Assembly (NCBI GenBank): GCA_934477985.1
Contig: CAKSOR010000177.1
Coordinates: 1 to 6,009 of the forward strand
Length of the DNA: 6,009 nucleotides
Direction: 5' to 3'
Source of the DNA: an uncultured Eubacteriales bacterium
GTDB taxonomy: Bacteria; Bacillota; Clostridia; Oscillospirales; CAG-272
Of this stretch, positions 1 through 5,873 are shown piece by piece (position 1 is the first letter of the stretch; each line of letters begins with the position of its first letter). The position numbers and the translations under genes were made by a program. The notes below the pieces were generated by a model. The model saw only the letters and a list, made by a program, of their open reading frames with translations. It searched no databases and was not told the origin of the DNA.

Positions 1-860
1 TCGTCGGTCAAAAGCACCGCGCCGTTCTCCTTTTCAGCAAAATCCACCGCCGCGATCTGCCTTAAGTTTATAATCGAAAGCACGAATCTGTCGCAGACGA
101 CGCTTCGGAATTCCTCCATAAGGTCGAGCGCGAGCGATCTTCGCCCCGGTCTGTCAGTGTGCATAACTCCGACAAACGGATCGAGTCCGACCGCGGACAG
201 AGCCGACGCGCACTCATTCGCGAAGATCGAATAGCAGAACGAGAGCATCGCGTTCACCGGGTCGCAGGGAGGACGCTTTTCGCGCGTCCCGAATCTGAAG
301 TCCGACCGATTCTGGAGTATCATCTCGTTGAAAACCGAGAAATAGCAGTTCGCGTTCACGCCCTCAAATCCGCGAAGCTCTCCGGGATTCCCCGCGCCGC
401 GGATCTTCGCGAGAGAATTTCCGAGATAATCAGCCGCCTTCTTTATCCTCTCGCTGTCGGCCGACATCGGATGATCGCGTAAGAATCTTGTCAGAACCGC
501 TCGCGAATTCGCCGTTTTCGCGCCGATCATGTTCTTCGCGATCATAAGCGAACGCTCATCGTCGTCGGCGATCCGGTACTGCTCGCGCCTGAGAAGTACG
601 TTTCCGCTTGTCTCGCCCTCGACACGGCATAGAAATCTTCCGTTCTGTGAAAAGAACGCGAGTCCGATACCAAGCTCAGACGCGTGGCGCATCAGTGCCG
701 GACTCGCGCCCTGCCAGCCGAAGGTCACGATATTTTCCAGATTATGAAGCGGAGCCCGGAGCTTTTCCTCGCTTTTTACGCTGACAACGACATTTTCGCC
801 GTCAAGCGAGAGATACGCGTCGGGAGTCGTCACGTAGAGTGTGTTCAGGAGTTTTTTCAC
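1..860 (-). CDS. cas1: CRISPR-associated endonuclease Cas1, subtype I-C-like (C-terminus cut by window edge)
   Basis: Cas1 is the metal-dependent integrase that, with Cas2, inserts new spacers into CRISPR arrays. I translated this frame by hand: it starts at GTG (860-858) and stays open for 286 codons to the window edge. The start MKKLLNTLYVTTPDAYLSLD and the motifs GASPALM, NVLLRREQYRIADD, GVMHTDRPGRRSLALDLMEE and RFVLSIIN closely match what I know of subtype I-C Cas1. Likely metal ligands are Glu166 (in GFEGVNANCYFSVFNEM), His234 (VMHTDRPG) and Asp246/Glu249 (LALDLMEEF), so the active site looks intact. I-C Cas1 proteins are usually about 340 residues, so roughly 55 are missing beyond position 1, and cas2 would be expected there. 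The GTG start overlaps the cas4 stop (GTGA). With only a weak GGAAGG-type Shine-Dalgarno about 15 nt upstream, translation is probably coupled to cas4. Family identity is very secure; the subtype is a strong inference from memory of the family. Confidence 0.95.
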   Translation of the reverse strand, partial: MKKLLNTLYVTTPDAYLSLDGENVVVSVKSEEKLRAPLHNLENIVTFGWQGASPALMRHASELGIGLAFFSQNGRFLCRVEGETSGNVLLRREQYRIADDDERSLMIAKNMIGAKTANSRAVLTRFLRDHPMSADSERIKKAADYLGNSLAKIRGAGNPGELRGFEGVNANCYFSVFNEMILQNRSDFRFGTREKRPPCDPVNAMLSFCYSIFANECASALSAVGLDPFVGVMHTDRPGRRSLALDLMEEFRSVVCDRFVLSIINLRQIAAVDFAEKENGAVLLTD

Positions 861-1549
861 AGCTCGTCACCGGCCTTCCATATGCTTTCGGTATAATCCT
901 TTACAGAACCGCATTTTCCAAGCTTCGGAAGGCATATATCGGCAAGCGAACAAGAGCGGCATTTCGCAGTTGGCTTCACCTTTGGTGTGTATCCGCGGTC
1001 ATAGAGCGCGCGCATCTCAGTGAGCATCGACACGACCTCCTCACGAAGCGCGGCGTCAAGTGCCACCTCCTCGCGCCGTTTTGTCTCCATATAATAGAGA
1101 TACGCCGTCCTGATCTCGGCGCAGAGCATTTCCTCAAGGCAGATCGCCTCGGCACAGAGCTGAAGCCGATCGGCGTCGATCTCCTTTGAGTGTCCGCGCT
1201 TATACTCAATCGGAGTCGGGAGCCACAGACCGTCCCGCCCCGAGATTCTGACACCCGAGTCGTCGCGCCTGAACTCCACAACGTCGCATTTTCCGACGAT
1301 TCCGTATTTATCCGATCTCACCGGAACCGCGCGGCTTATCAGAAGATCCCCGCGCTTTTCGGTGAAATACGGATCGTCGGCGTTGTCATGCCTCAGCTTC
1401 CCATCGACCGTGAGATAATTCTCAGCCCACTGCGACTCGATATGAATCAAAGCCCATTGTCTGCGGCAGAATGAGAAATGCTGCAAACCCGAAATGAGAA
1501 GATCACTGTCGGAAGCGTTCTGTCCTGAAAGATTTTCATGTGCGCTCAT
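857..1549 (-). CDS. cas4: CRISPR-associated exonuclease Cas4 (Fe-S, RecB-like), subtype I-C-like
   Basis: Cas4 trims prespacers and helps select PAM-proximal ends before Cas1-Cas2 integration. From the ATG at 1549 the product is 230 residues, a normal length for Cas4. Numbered from this start, the iron-sulfur cysteines are Cys28 (FSFCRRQW) and the C-terminal trio Cys197, Cys200 and Cys206 (KCRSCSLADICLPK). The RecB-like nuclease core shows Asp89 (VGKCDVVEF), Glu115 and Lys117 (PIEYKRG) and the QLCAEA motif with Gln130. All four cluster cysteines and the nuclease residues are present, so it should be active. A longer frame begins at tandem ATGs at 1576/1573, but those lie only ~7 nt from the predicted transcription start and lack a ribosome binding site. 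The ATG at 1549 has AAAGGAG 8 nt upstream, so I prefer it. The gene is first in a cas4-cas1 operon and overlaps cas1 by 4 nt. No interference cas gene precedes it. Confidence 0.95.
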   Translation of the reverse strand: MSAHENLSGQNASDSDLLISGLQHFSFCRRQWALIHIESQWAENYLTVDGKLRHDNADDPYFTEKRGDLLISRAVPVRSDKYGIVGKCDVVEFRRDDSGVRISGRDGLWLPTPIEYKRGHSKEIDADRLQLCAEAICLEEMLCAEIRTAYLYYMETKRREEVALDAALREEVVSMLTEMRALYDRGYTPKVKPTAKCRSCSLADICLPKLGKCGSVKDYTESIWKAGDEL

Positions 1550-1557
1550 TTTCCGCT

Positions 1558-1564
1558 CTCCTTT
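1558..1564 (-). promoter_or_regulatory. Shine-Dalgarno sequence that fixes the cas4 start at 1549
   Basis: The minus strand reads AAAGGAG here, 8 nt before the ATG at 1549. This near-perfect ribosome binding site falls inside the longer reading frame that starts at 1576. It is the main reason for choosing the shorter start, which gives MSAHENLSGQN as the N-terminus. Confidence 0.8.
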
Positions 1565-1589
1565 GCCTGTCATCATTTATCACAATTTA

Positions 1590-1619
1590 ATTATATCATA
1601 CCGGACATGTGTTTGTCAA
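1590..1619 (-). promoter_or_regulatory. Sigma-70/SigA-type promoter of cas4-cas1
   Basis: On the minus strand a perfect -35 TTGACA (1619-1614) and a perfect -10 TATAAT (1595-1590) are separated by 18 bp. The predicted transcription start is near 1583, giving a leader of about 34 nt to the ATG at 1549. The adaptation genes can therefore be transcribed on their own, without an upstream cas operon. An approximate direct repeat, ATGTCTGG (1633-1626) and ATGTCCGG (1608-1601), brackets the -35 box at 25-bp spacing, but 7 of 8 matching bases is too little to call an operator. Confidence 0.8.
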
Positions 1620-1662
1620 TAGTTGCCAGACATTTTCTTCGTTTTTTCGAGGATAAAGCATG

Positions 1663-1700
1663 AAAAAACGGATATGCTCCATTTTACGGAGCATATCCGC
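1663..1700 (-). terminator. Rho-independent terminator of the solute-binding protein gene
   Basis: A perfect 12-bp stem (CGGATATGCTCC at 1669-1680 pairing with GGAGCATATCCG at 1688-1699) encloses a 7-nt loop. On the minus strand it is followed by six T residues (1668-1663). It begins about 14 nt after the stop codon of the minus-strand gene that ends at 1714, so it terminates that transcript and insulates cas4-cas1 from read-through. On the plus strand the stem is followed by CTTTTC, so weak activity in the other direction is possible. Confidence 0.92.
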
Positions 1701-1713
1701 TTTTCAAGGCCGA

Positions 1714-3219
1714 TTATTCAAGATTTTCAAAAGTCGCGACGGCCTCGTCGTACGCGGCCATGATCGATTCCTTCAGCGAATCCATCTTTGACACATAGGT
1801 CGTTCCTCTGTTCTCATAGAGTTCGAGCGAGACCACGTTGTTGAGATTTCCGATATTGTACGCCGCGAACATATCGTAGACGATGTTGTCGGTGTTGAAT
1901 ATCATTTTCAGCATCTCGGCCGATTCCTCGTCGGGAGCCTTCTTCGACTTCATGACGCCCTCAATGAAGGCCGGGAGCGTCGAGGTATGCGAGTCCTCGC
2001 AGAGAGCCTCAAGCAGGATGCTTGTCATCTCCATATCCTCGTCCGAAAGCGTTATCGGAACCGCGATCGCGCCCGAGTTGTCATACTGAACGGTGGTCAG
2101 ATATTTCTCCTGATTCTCATCGTATTTCGGCATCGGAAGAATTCCGTAGCGAACGTCGCCCTTCAGGTTGCGGATCGTCGAGAGAACCTCATTGAAGAAG
2201 AGCGCGCGGCCTTCCTCAAAGATGGTGCGCGGAACGAATCCGTTCTGCCAGTTGTTCGAGACAACCTCGCCCCACGCGGTGTCGTCGGTGAGGATAACCG
2301 ATGTCAGCTTTCCGATCGAGTCGAGCATATGCTGCGAGGTCAGGGTTATCCCATAGCTTCCGTCGCTCTGCTTTTCGGAGAAGCGGTTTCCCATGCTGAA
2401 AAGCACGAATGGAATGTAGGTATACGAACCTTCGACGATGCCGAACTGATCCTCGTTGAAGTCGCTTATCTTTCCGTCGCCGTTGAGATCTGACGACGCC
2501 AGTCCGGCATACTGGTTCAGAACGTCGATCGTCCACTTACCATCGCGGACAAGATCGTAGAGATCCGGGAGATTGTAATCCTCCGCGAGATCGAGGTTCA
2601 CAAGCTCTACGGGCAGACGCTGCTTTTCATAAAGTACATAGTCGCCCGTAAAGACGCAGAGCTTGCCGCCGATGCTGAACGACTCATTCGCCTGACTGCT
2701 CCACCACGGCTTTGAGAGATCGAGATAGGTCAGCTTGTCGGTTGTGGTGAAAATTCCGGTCAGCGTGAATTTTGTCATCTCGGTCGGTCTGTCGGCGACC
2801 AGATTGTAATAGCAGTCGTCGGCCATAACCTGATTATAGGCCTTTGACGCGGCGAATTCCGCGTTTTCGGTCGTGATCTCGACATTGAAGCGATCCTCAA
2901 TCCGGCGGTTGCGGTTGAAGACGGCGTCGTTCAGGATCTCGCCGTTCTGCTCCTCGGCGTCATACTCAAAGAAGTTGTGCGTGTGTCCTTCGCTTACATA
3001 ACGCTGAAGAATCGTGAATTTCGCGTTGTTGAAATTTCTCTCCGGAAGATCCGACGTGATGACCTCCTCGGTGGTTTCCGCACCCGACGTGCCGTCGGTA
3101 TTCGTTCCGTTTTGTGTGTCGCTTTCTGTGCCGGGCGTTGAGCCGCATCCTGCGTTCGATAAAAGAATCGCGCCGAGCAGTGTGAATGTGAGAATCTTTC
3201 GGGAATTCCGTGCTTTCAT
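1714..3219 (-). CDS. Lipoprotein extracellular solute-binding protein (ABC-transporter type), substrate unknown
   Basis: This 501-residue protein is probably a membrane-anchored substrate-capture lipoprotein. The N-terminus has a basic start (KARNSRK), a hydrophobic stretch at about 9-20 and a lipobox-like SNAGC with Cys25 as the lipidation site; Asn at -3 is not the usual Leu. A Ser/Thr/Gly-rich linker (about 26-55) follows, as is typical of Gram-positive lipoproteins. The body resembles solute-binding proteins common in gut Clostridia: LSKPWW (168-173), SIGGKL.VFTGDY (182-194), LYDLVRDGKWT (220-230), and a Ca-loop-like DLNGDGKISDFN at 244-255 with Asp244, Asn246 and Asp248 in ligand positions. 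Such proteins often bind oligosaccharides, but nothing here fixes the ligand. No permease or ATPase gene is adjacent, so it must use distant partners or act in sensing. It has its own terminator and is divergent from an AraC regulator that may control it. The start follows an AGAGAGGA ribosome binding site (3238-3231) with a somewhat long 11-nt spacing. Confidence 0.85.
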   Translation of the reverse strand: MKARNSRKILTFTLLGAILLSNAGCGSTPGTESDTQNGTNTDGTSGAETTEEVITSDLPERNFNNAKFTILQRYVSEGHTHNFFEYDAEEQNGEILNDAVFNRNRRIEDRFNVEITTENAEFAASKAYNQVMADDCYYNLVADRPTEMTKFTLTGIFTTTDKLTYLDLSKPWWSSQANESFSIGGKLCVFTGDYVLYEKQRLPVELVNLDLAEDYNLPDLYDLVRDGKWTIDVLNQYAGLASSDLNGDGKISDFNEDQFGIVEGSYTYIPFVLFSMGNRFSEKQSDGSYGITLTSQHMLDSIGKLTSVILTDDTAWGEVVSNNWQNGFVPRTIFEEGRALFFNEVLSTIRNLKGDVRYGILPMPKYDENQEKYLTTVQYDNSGAIAVPITLSDEDMEMTSILLEALCEDSHTSTLPAFIEGVMKSKKAPDEESAEMLKMIFNTDNIVYDMFAAYNIGNLNNVVSLELYENRGTTYVSKMDSLKESIMAAYDEAVATFENLE

Positions 3220-3287
3220 AAAAAATTCGTTCCTCTCTTACAAAGTTATCGTGTTTTCCGTGTCAACGATTTCCCGGTGACAACAAT

Positions 3288-3316
3288 ATTCTACCGTAAA
3301 ACCCGGCTTTTGAAAA
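3288..3316 (-). promoter_or_regulatory. Possible promoter of the solute-binding protein gene
   Basis: On the minus strand, TTTTCA (3316-3311) and TAGAAT (3293-3288) are spaced by 17 bp. They match the consensus at 4 of 6 and 5 of 6 positions. The predicted start is near 3281, giving a leader of about 60 nt. The poor -35 box would suit a promoter that needs an activator. A short inverted pair, TGTCA (3261-3265) and TGACA (3278-3282), lies at and just after the predicted start and could be an operator, but five base pairs is weak evidence. Confidence 0.45.
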
Positions 3317-3329
3317 CGGCTGGTTCAGA

Positions 3330-3410
3330 TATACGCGGTATTTTTTCGAAGTAAAATTTGACTTTCCACGCCAAAAGCGAAGCGGCAATATCCGTTATGT
3401 GCGGTATTTT
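3330..3410. repeat. 15-bp imperfect direct repeat in the divergent promoter region (candidate regulator sites)
   Basis: TATACGCGGTATTTT (3330-3344) and TATGTGCGGTATTTT (3396-3410) match at 13 of 15 positions, including ten identical consecutive bases, and start 66 bp apart. The first copy lies about 50-65 bp upstream of the predicted start of the solute-binding protein gene, and the second about 60-75 bp upstream of the predicted start of the AraC-type regulator gene. AraC-family proteins typically bind direct-repeat elements in such positions. That these are its sites is inference. Confidence 0.5.
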
Positions 3411-3435
3411 CAAGGGATAACCTTACCGCCGGGGG

Positions 3436-3464
3436 TTGATTTTTCGGGAAACATATGCTATAAT
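3436..3464 (+). promoter_or_regulatory. Extended -10 promoter of the AraC-family regulator gene
   Basis: The -35 TTGATT (3436-3441) and the perfect -10 TATAAT (3459-3464) are separated by 17 bp. A TG dinucleotide one base before the -10 (3456-3457) makes it an extended -10 promoter. The predicted transcription start is near 3471, about 25 nt before the chosen ATG. This also rules out the upstream TTG at 3436 as a start codon, because that TTG is part of the -35 box. Confidence 0.8.
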
Positions 3465-3484
3465 TGAACCGCAAATAACTATCT

Positions 3485-3488
3485 GGAG
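3485..3488 (+). promoter_or_regulatory. Ribosome binding site fixing the regulator start at 3496
   Basis: GGAG within CTGGAGAAC lies 7 nt before the ATG at 3496. Together with the predicted transcription start near 3471, it supports 3496 as the start of the 332-residue protein over the longer open frame from 3436. Confidence 0.75.
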
Positions 3489-3495
3489 AACTCAA

Positions 3496-4494
3496 ATGGT
3501 CTACTACACACTTGAAATCTTCTCACAGCCAATCATCGAATTCGCCGTGTCAACGACCCAGAAAATCGAGAATACGAAGCTGAATATCATTGATCACCGC
3601 GAGAATACCTTTGAGATCGGCACGTCACTTGGATGCGATATGAGCATCGAATCGGACGGCGTTCCCGATATACGTAAGGAAGGGACGCTCCGCGTCTATT
3701 TCCCGGATCGGAAATACGTCCTGAAGCCGCTGAAAAGCGAGGAAGCCACACATTTCATGGCCGAAAGCCTCGCCTTCCGCGTCGACGACATGAAGCTTGA
3801 ACGCGTCGAGATAAACGGCGAGGCCGAGACTATGGAATGGATGGAGGGACTTTCGCCGGGAGTCATCATTCTCTCCGAGACTCCGACCGAGTCCAAAGAA
3901 AAAGATTCATCGGCTCTCAAGCTTATCGAGTCGATGATCAACTGCCGGCTCGACATTTCAACGTCGGGAAAGCTGAAATGCCTGTCCTTACTCTATGAAC
4001 TTCTCGCGACGCTCGATTTTTCAATCCGCCAGCAGATCCGCACGCGATTTGAGAAAATGCGGAATATCCCGTCAAGCTCGTACTATCATGTCTATCGGAT
4101 CAAAAAGTACATAAACTCGGTTCTGCCCGAAAAGCTCACCGTGGCGGCGATCGCGAAGGCCGTCGGCCTGTCTCCCGACTATGTCGGAAAGATCTTCCGG
4201 AATGAATGCGGCATGAGCATTCCGTCGTACATCGCAAAATGCCGCGTTGAGTGTATCCGGAGCTTCATCCGCTCAAATCCCGGCACACCGCTTTCAGAGA
4301 CCGCCGCCATGGCCGGGTTTTCGGATCTCCGCCACGCTCAGCGGGTATTCAAGCAGTACACGGGAATCACGATGTTCCGCTACCGTCAACTGGGCGGCGG
4401 ACTCACGCTCTGGCACAGAAATCCGTGGGAGGAGCAGAATCTTGAGGGCGATATCTTCGTCCGCGACGAGGAAAACCGGGATATCAGAAACTGA
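3496..4494 (+). CDS. AraC-family transcriptional regulator
   Basis: This 332-residue DNA-binding regulator has a C-terminal double helix-turn-helix. The first HTH spans about 213-240 (KLTVAAIAKAVGLSPDYVGKIF) and the second about 264-296, with the family signature FSDLRHAQRVFKQYTGITMFRYR. Residues 1-130 probably form a divergent cupin-like sensor: HRENTFEIGTSL at 34-45 falls where AraC-type cupins often carry an H..xFEI pattern, and the strand-like stretch TLRVYFPDRKYVLKPL follows. This domain assignment is tentative and the ligand is unknown. A helical linker (about 137-190) joins the two parts. About 35 mostly polar residues (WHRNPWEEQNLEGDI and beyond) extend past the second HTH, which is longer than usual. 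The gene is divergent from the solute-binding protein gene, its likeliest target, and converges on an MFS gene with 4 bp between stop codons. Autoregulation is plausible from the repeats upstream. The start at 3496 rests on the promoter and ribosome binding site. Confidence 0.93.
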   Translation: MVYYTLEIFSQPIIEFAVSTTQKIENTKLNIIDHRENTFEIGTSLGCDMSIESDGVPDIRKEGTLRVYFPDRKYVLKPLKSEEATHFMAESLAFRVDDMKLERVEINGEAETMEWMEGLSPGVIILSETPTESKEKDSSALKLIESMINCRLDISTSGKLKCLSLLYELLATLDFSIRQQIRTRFEKMRNIPSSSYYHVYRIKKYINSVLPEKLTVAAIAKAVGLSPDYVGKIFRNECGMSIPSYIAKCRVECIRSFIRSNPGTPLSETAAMAGFSDLRHAQRVFKQYTGITMFRYRQLGGGLTLWHRNPWEEQNLEGDIFVRDEENRDIRN

Positions 4495-4498
4495 CCTG

Positions 4499-5785
4499 TC
4501 ACTGCCCCATCACGCTCCGCTTTGAGATCACGGCACGGTTATAGATCATCGCCGCGACAATGAGAATCAACGAGATTAGCGACAAAGCCTGCTGTCCGTA
4601 AACCGTGACGCCGAAGATCGTGTTGCCGTTTGCCTGAACAGCTCCGAGAATCCGGCTTCCGATCATTGAGGAGATGAAGCCGAAGATCCCGCCGATGCTG
4701 TTCTTGATCGCGTTTGCCTGAACGAAGCTCGTTTCGGGGACGCAGCTGTATACGATGTTCGAAAAATTCTGTTCGGTTCCGGCAAGGCAGGCGGAGTAGA
4801 GGATCGTGTAAACGATAATAAGATACCACGTCTTCGGAGTGGTGAAGACATTCACGAAGAACGCCGCCGCGGCGATCATCATCGCGAGTCCGATTCCCCG
4901 CGCGTATGAGGTTCTGTCAGAATAACGCCCGAAGCCCCTTGACACCAGAAAGCGGCAGAAATTTCCGAGGATGTTTATCATCTGAACCGCTCCGACGGTC
5001 AGCGCGAGATCCCTGATTTTGTAGATTCCGAGGAATCCGATCGTCAGGTAGCAGGCCGACTGCCACAGGACATTGAGAATCACGACCGAGCGGAAGCCGC
5101 GGTTTCCGATAAGACCGGATATCACTTTTCTCACCGGGATTTTCGAAGCATTCTCAGGCTCGGCGCGGTTTTCGATCAGCGAGAGCGTGACAAGATCCAA
5201 TCCCGAGATGATAAGTCCTATAACAGCCACGACTAAAAATCCCCCGCGAAGATTACCTGCCGCCTCAAAGCCGTCGATGAGCATTCCGATCGAAAGACTG
5301 AAAACTATTCCGACGATAAGCGAGATCATCTCCTTCCCGGCCGAATAGACTCCGCGCTTTTCGGGATCGACGAAGGAGTTCGCCCAGCGGTAGATTATCG
5401 AAAGGACCGTGTAGCGGAACGAATAGGCGATAAGAATCCCTGAAACGACAATAAAGGTCTTTACCCCGCCCGGAAACGGAAGCGTCGGAACAAAGTAAAG
5501 CGACGCGAATATCACCTGACTTGTGACATGAAAAATTATCGCCGCCCGTTTTACGTTCTTTATCCTCGGCGCGAGAAATATCGCGGCGAGCTGAAAAAGG
5601 AACGCGGCGGCTATGAATGAGGAGATGATTCCGATGAAGGTATCGCCCACGCCGATATCCGACAGGAGCTTTGCGAGATAGGAATCCGACATGAGTATCG
5701 TTATGAGATACTCAAAAGTACACTGTGCGCGGTAAGCTCCGCGCGAGCGTCGATACGCGTGAGAATCAAAAACTGACCGATCCAT
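4499..5785 (-). CDS. MFS transporter, 12 predicted membrane segments, substrate unknown
   Basis: This 428-residue integral membrane protein of the major facilitator superfamily would move a small solute using an ion gradient or by facilitated diffusion. By eye there are twelve hydrophobic segments, at about 23-41, 49-72, 81-100, 108-134, 152-170, 182-204, 233-256, 260-283, 297-314, 320-337, 362-380 and 395-416. The longer polar central loop (205-232) divides it into two six-helix halves. The loop after segment 8 has GFGRYSDRTS (284-293), a version of MFS motif A with Asp290 and Arg291; the equivalent loop after segment 2 (APRIKNVKRA) is degenerate. The N-terminal SRGAYRAQCTFEY pattern recalls a family I associate with Firmicutes. 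The ATG at 5785 is the only reasonable start, since the next Met is inside segment 1. The Shine-Dalgarno is a doubled AAAGG at 5808-5804 and 5802-5798, the nearer one 12 nt from the ATG. Being alone on its strand, its substrate cannot be inferred from partners. Confidence 0.88.
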   Translation of the reverse strand: MDRSVFDSHAYRRSRGAYRAQCTFEYLITILMSDSYLAKLLSDIGVGDTFIGIISSFIAAAFLFQLAAIFLAPRIKNVKRAAIIFHVTSQVIFASLYFVPTLPFPGGVKTFIVVSGILIAYSFRYTVLSIIYRWANSFVDPEKRGVYSAGKEMISLIVGIVFSLSIGMLIDGFEAAGNLRGGFLVVAVIGLIISGLDLVTLSLIENRAEPENASKIPVRKVISGLIGNRGFRSVVILNVLWQSACYLTIGFLGIYKIRDLALTVGAVQMINILGNFCRFLVSRGFGRYSDRTSYARGIGLAMMIAAAAFFVNVFTTPKTWYLIIVYTILYSACLAGTEQNFSNIVYSCVPETSFVQANAIKNSIGGIFGFISSMIGSRILGAVQANGNTIFGVTVYGQQALSLISLILIVAAMIYNRAVISKRSVMGQ

Positions 5786-5829
5786 TGAAAAATATGACCT
5801 TTACCTTTCAGACATTTTGCCGTGTGAAA

Positions 5830-5837
5830 ATCCGGAT
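5830..5837. promoter_or_regulatory. Palindrome ATCCGGAT at the predicted MFS transcription start (possible operator)
   Basis: ATCCGGAT is a perfect 8-bp palindrome directly downstream of the -10 box and at the predicted start site near 5838, where a repressor would block initiation. On the plus strand the flanks read TGTGA, six bases, then GGATAACAA. These words also occur in the Escherichia coli lac operator, but there the spacing is two bases. The resemblance may be chance; a LacI/GalR-type repressor site is only a hypothesis. Confidence 0.3.
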
Positions 5838-5844
5838 AACAAAA

Positions 5845-5873
5845 ATTGTAACAGATTCATGCGCCGATGTCAA
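5845..5873 (-). promoter_or_regulatory. Sigma-70/SigA-type promoter of the MFS gene
   Basis: On the minus strand a perfect -35 TTGACA (5873-5868) and a -10 TACAAT (5850-5845, 5 of 6 matches) are separated by the optimal 17 bp. The predicted transcription start is near 5838, giving a leader of roughly 53 nt before the ATG at 5785. Confidence 0.8.

Noticed and set aside
159..1474. Several plus-strand open frames (159-482, 529-747, 684-896, 839-1189, 1190-1474) opposite cas1 and cas4
   Set aside because: Their translations are Arg/Ser/His-rich and resemble no protein I recognise, while the opposite strand encodes intact Cas1 and Cas4 with catalytic motifs. They arise from the codon bias of those genes.
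1550..1576. Cas4 start at the tandem ATGs 1576/1573
   Set aside because: It would be almost leaderless relative to the predicted transcription start and has no Shine-Dalgarno, unlike the ATG at 1549.
1663..1700. The perfect 12-bp inverted repeat as the end of an insertion sequence or an attachment site
   Set aside because: The 7-nt loop, the T run on the minus strand and the position just after a stop codon explain it fully as an intrinsic terminator; no transposase or integrase is present.
1..1713. A CRISPR array next to the cas genes
   Set aside because: I find no regularly spaced repeats of 25-37 bp in the window; any array would lie beyond position 1 or elsewhere.
1883..3280. Open frames overlapping the solute-binding protein gene on both strands (for example 1987-2493 plus and 2216-2536 minus)
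   Set aside because: They lie inside a gene with a signal peptide, family motifs and a terminator, and none has a convincing ribosome binding site or recognisable sequence.
3436..3495. Longer N-terminus for the AraC regulator from the TTG at 3436
   Set aside because: The TTG is part of the -35 box and lies upstream of the predicted transcription start; the ATG at 3496 has a good ribosome binding site.
4247..5348. Shadow frames at 4247-4525, 4251-4445, 4539-4829, 4663-4851 and 5073-5348
   Set aside because: They overlap the AraC and MFS genes in other frames and give low-complexity, basic translations without motifs or start signals.
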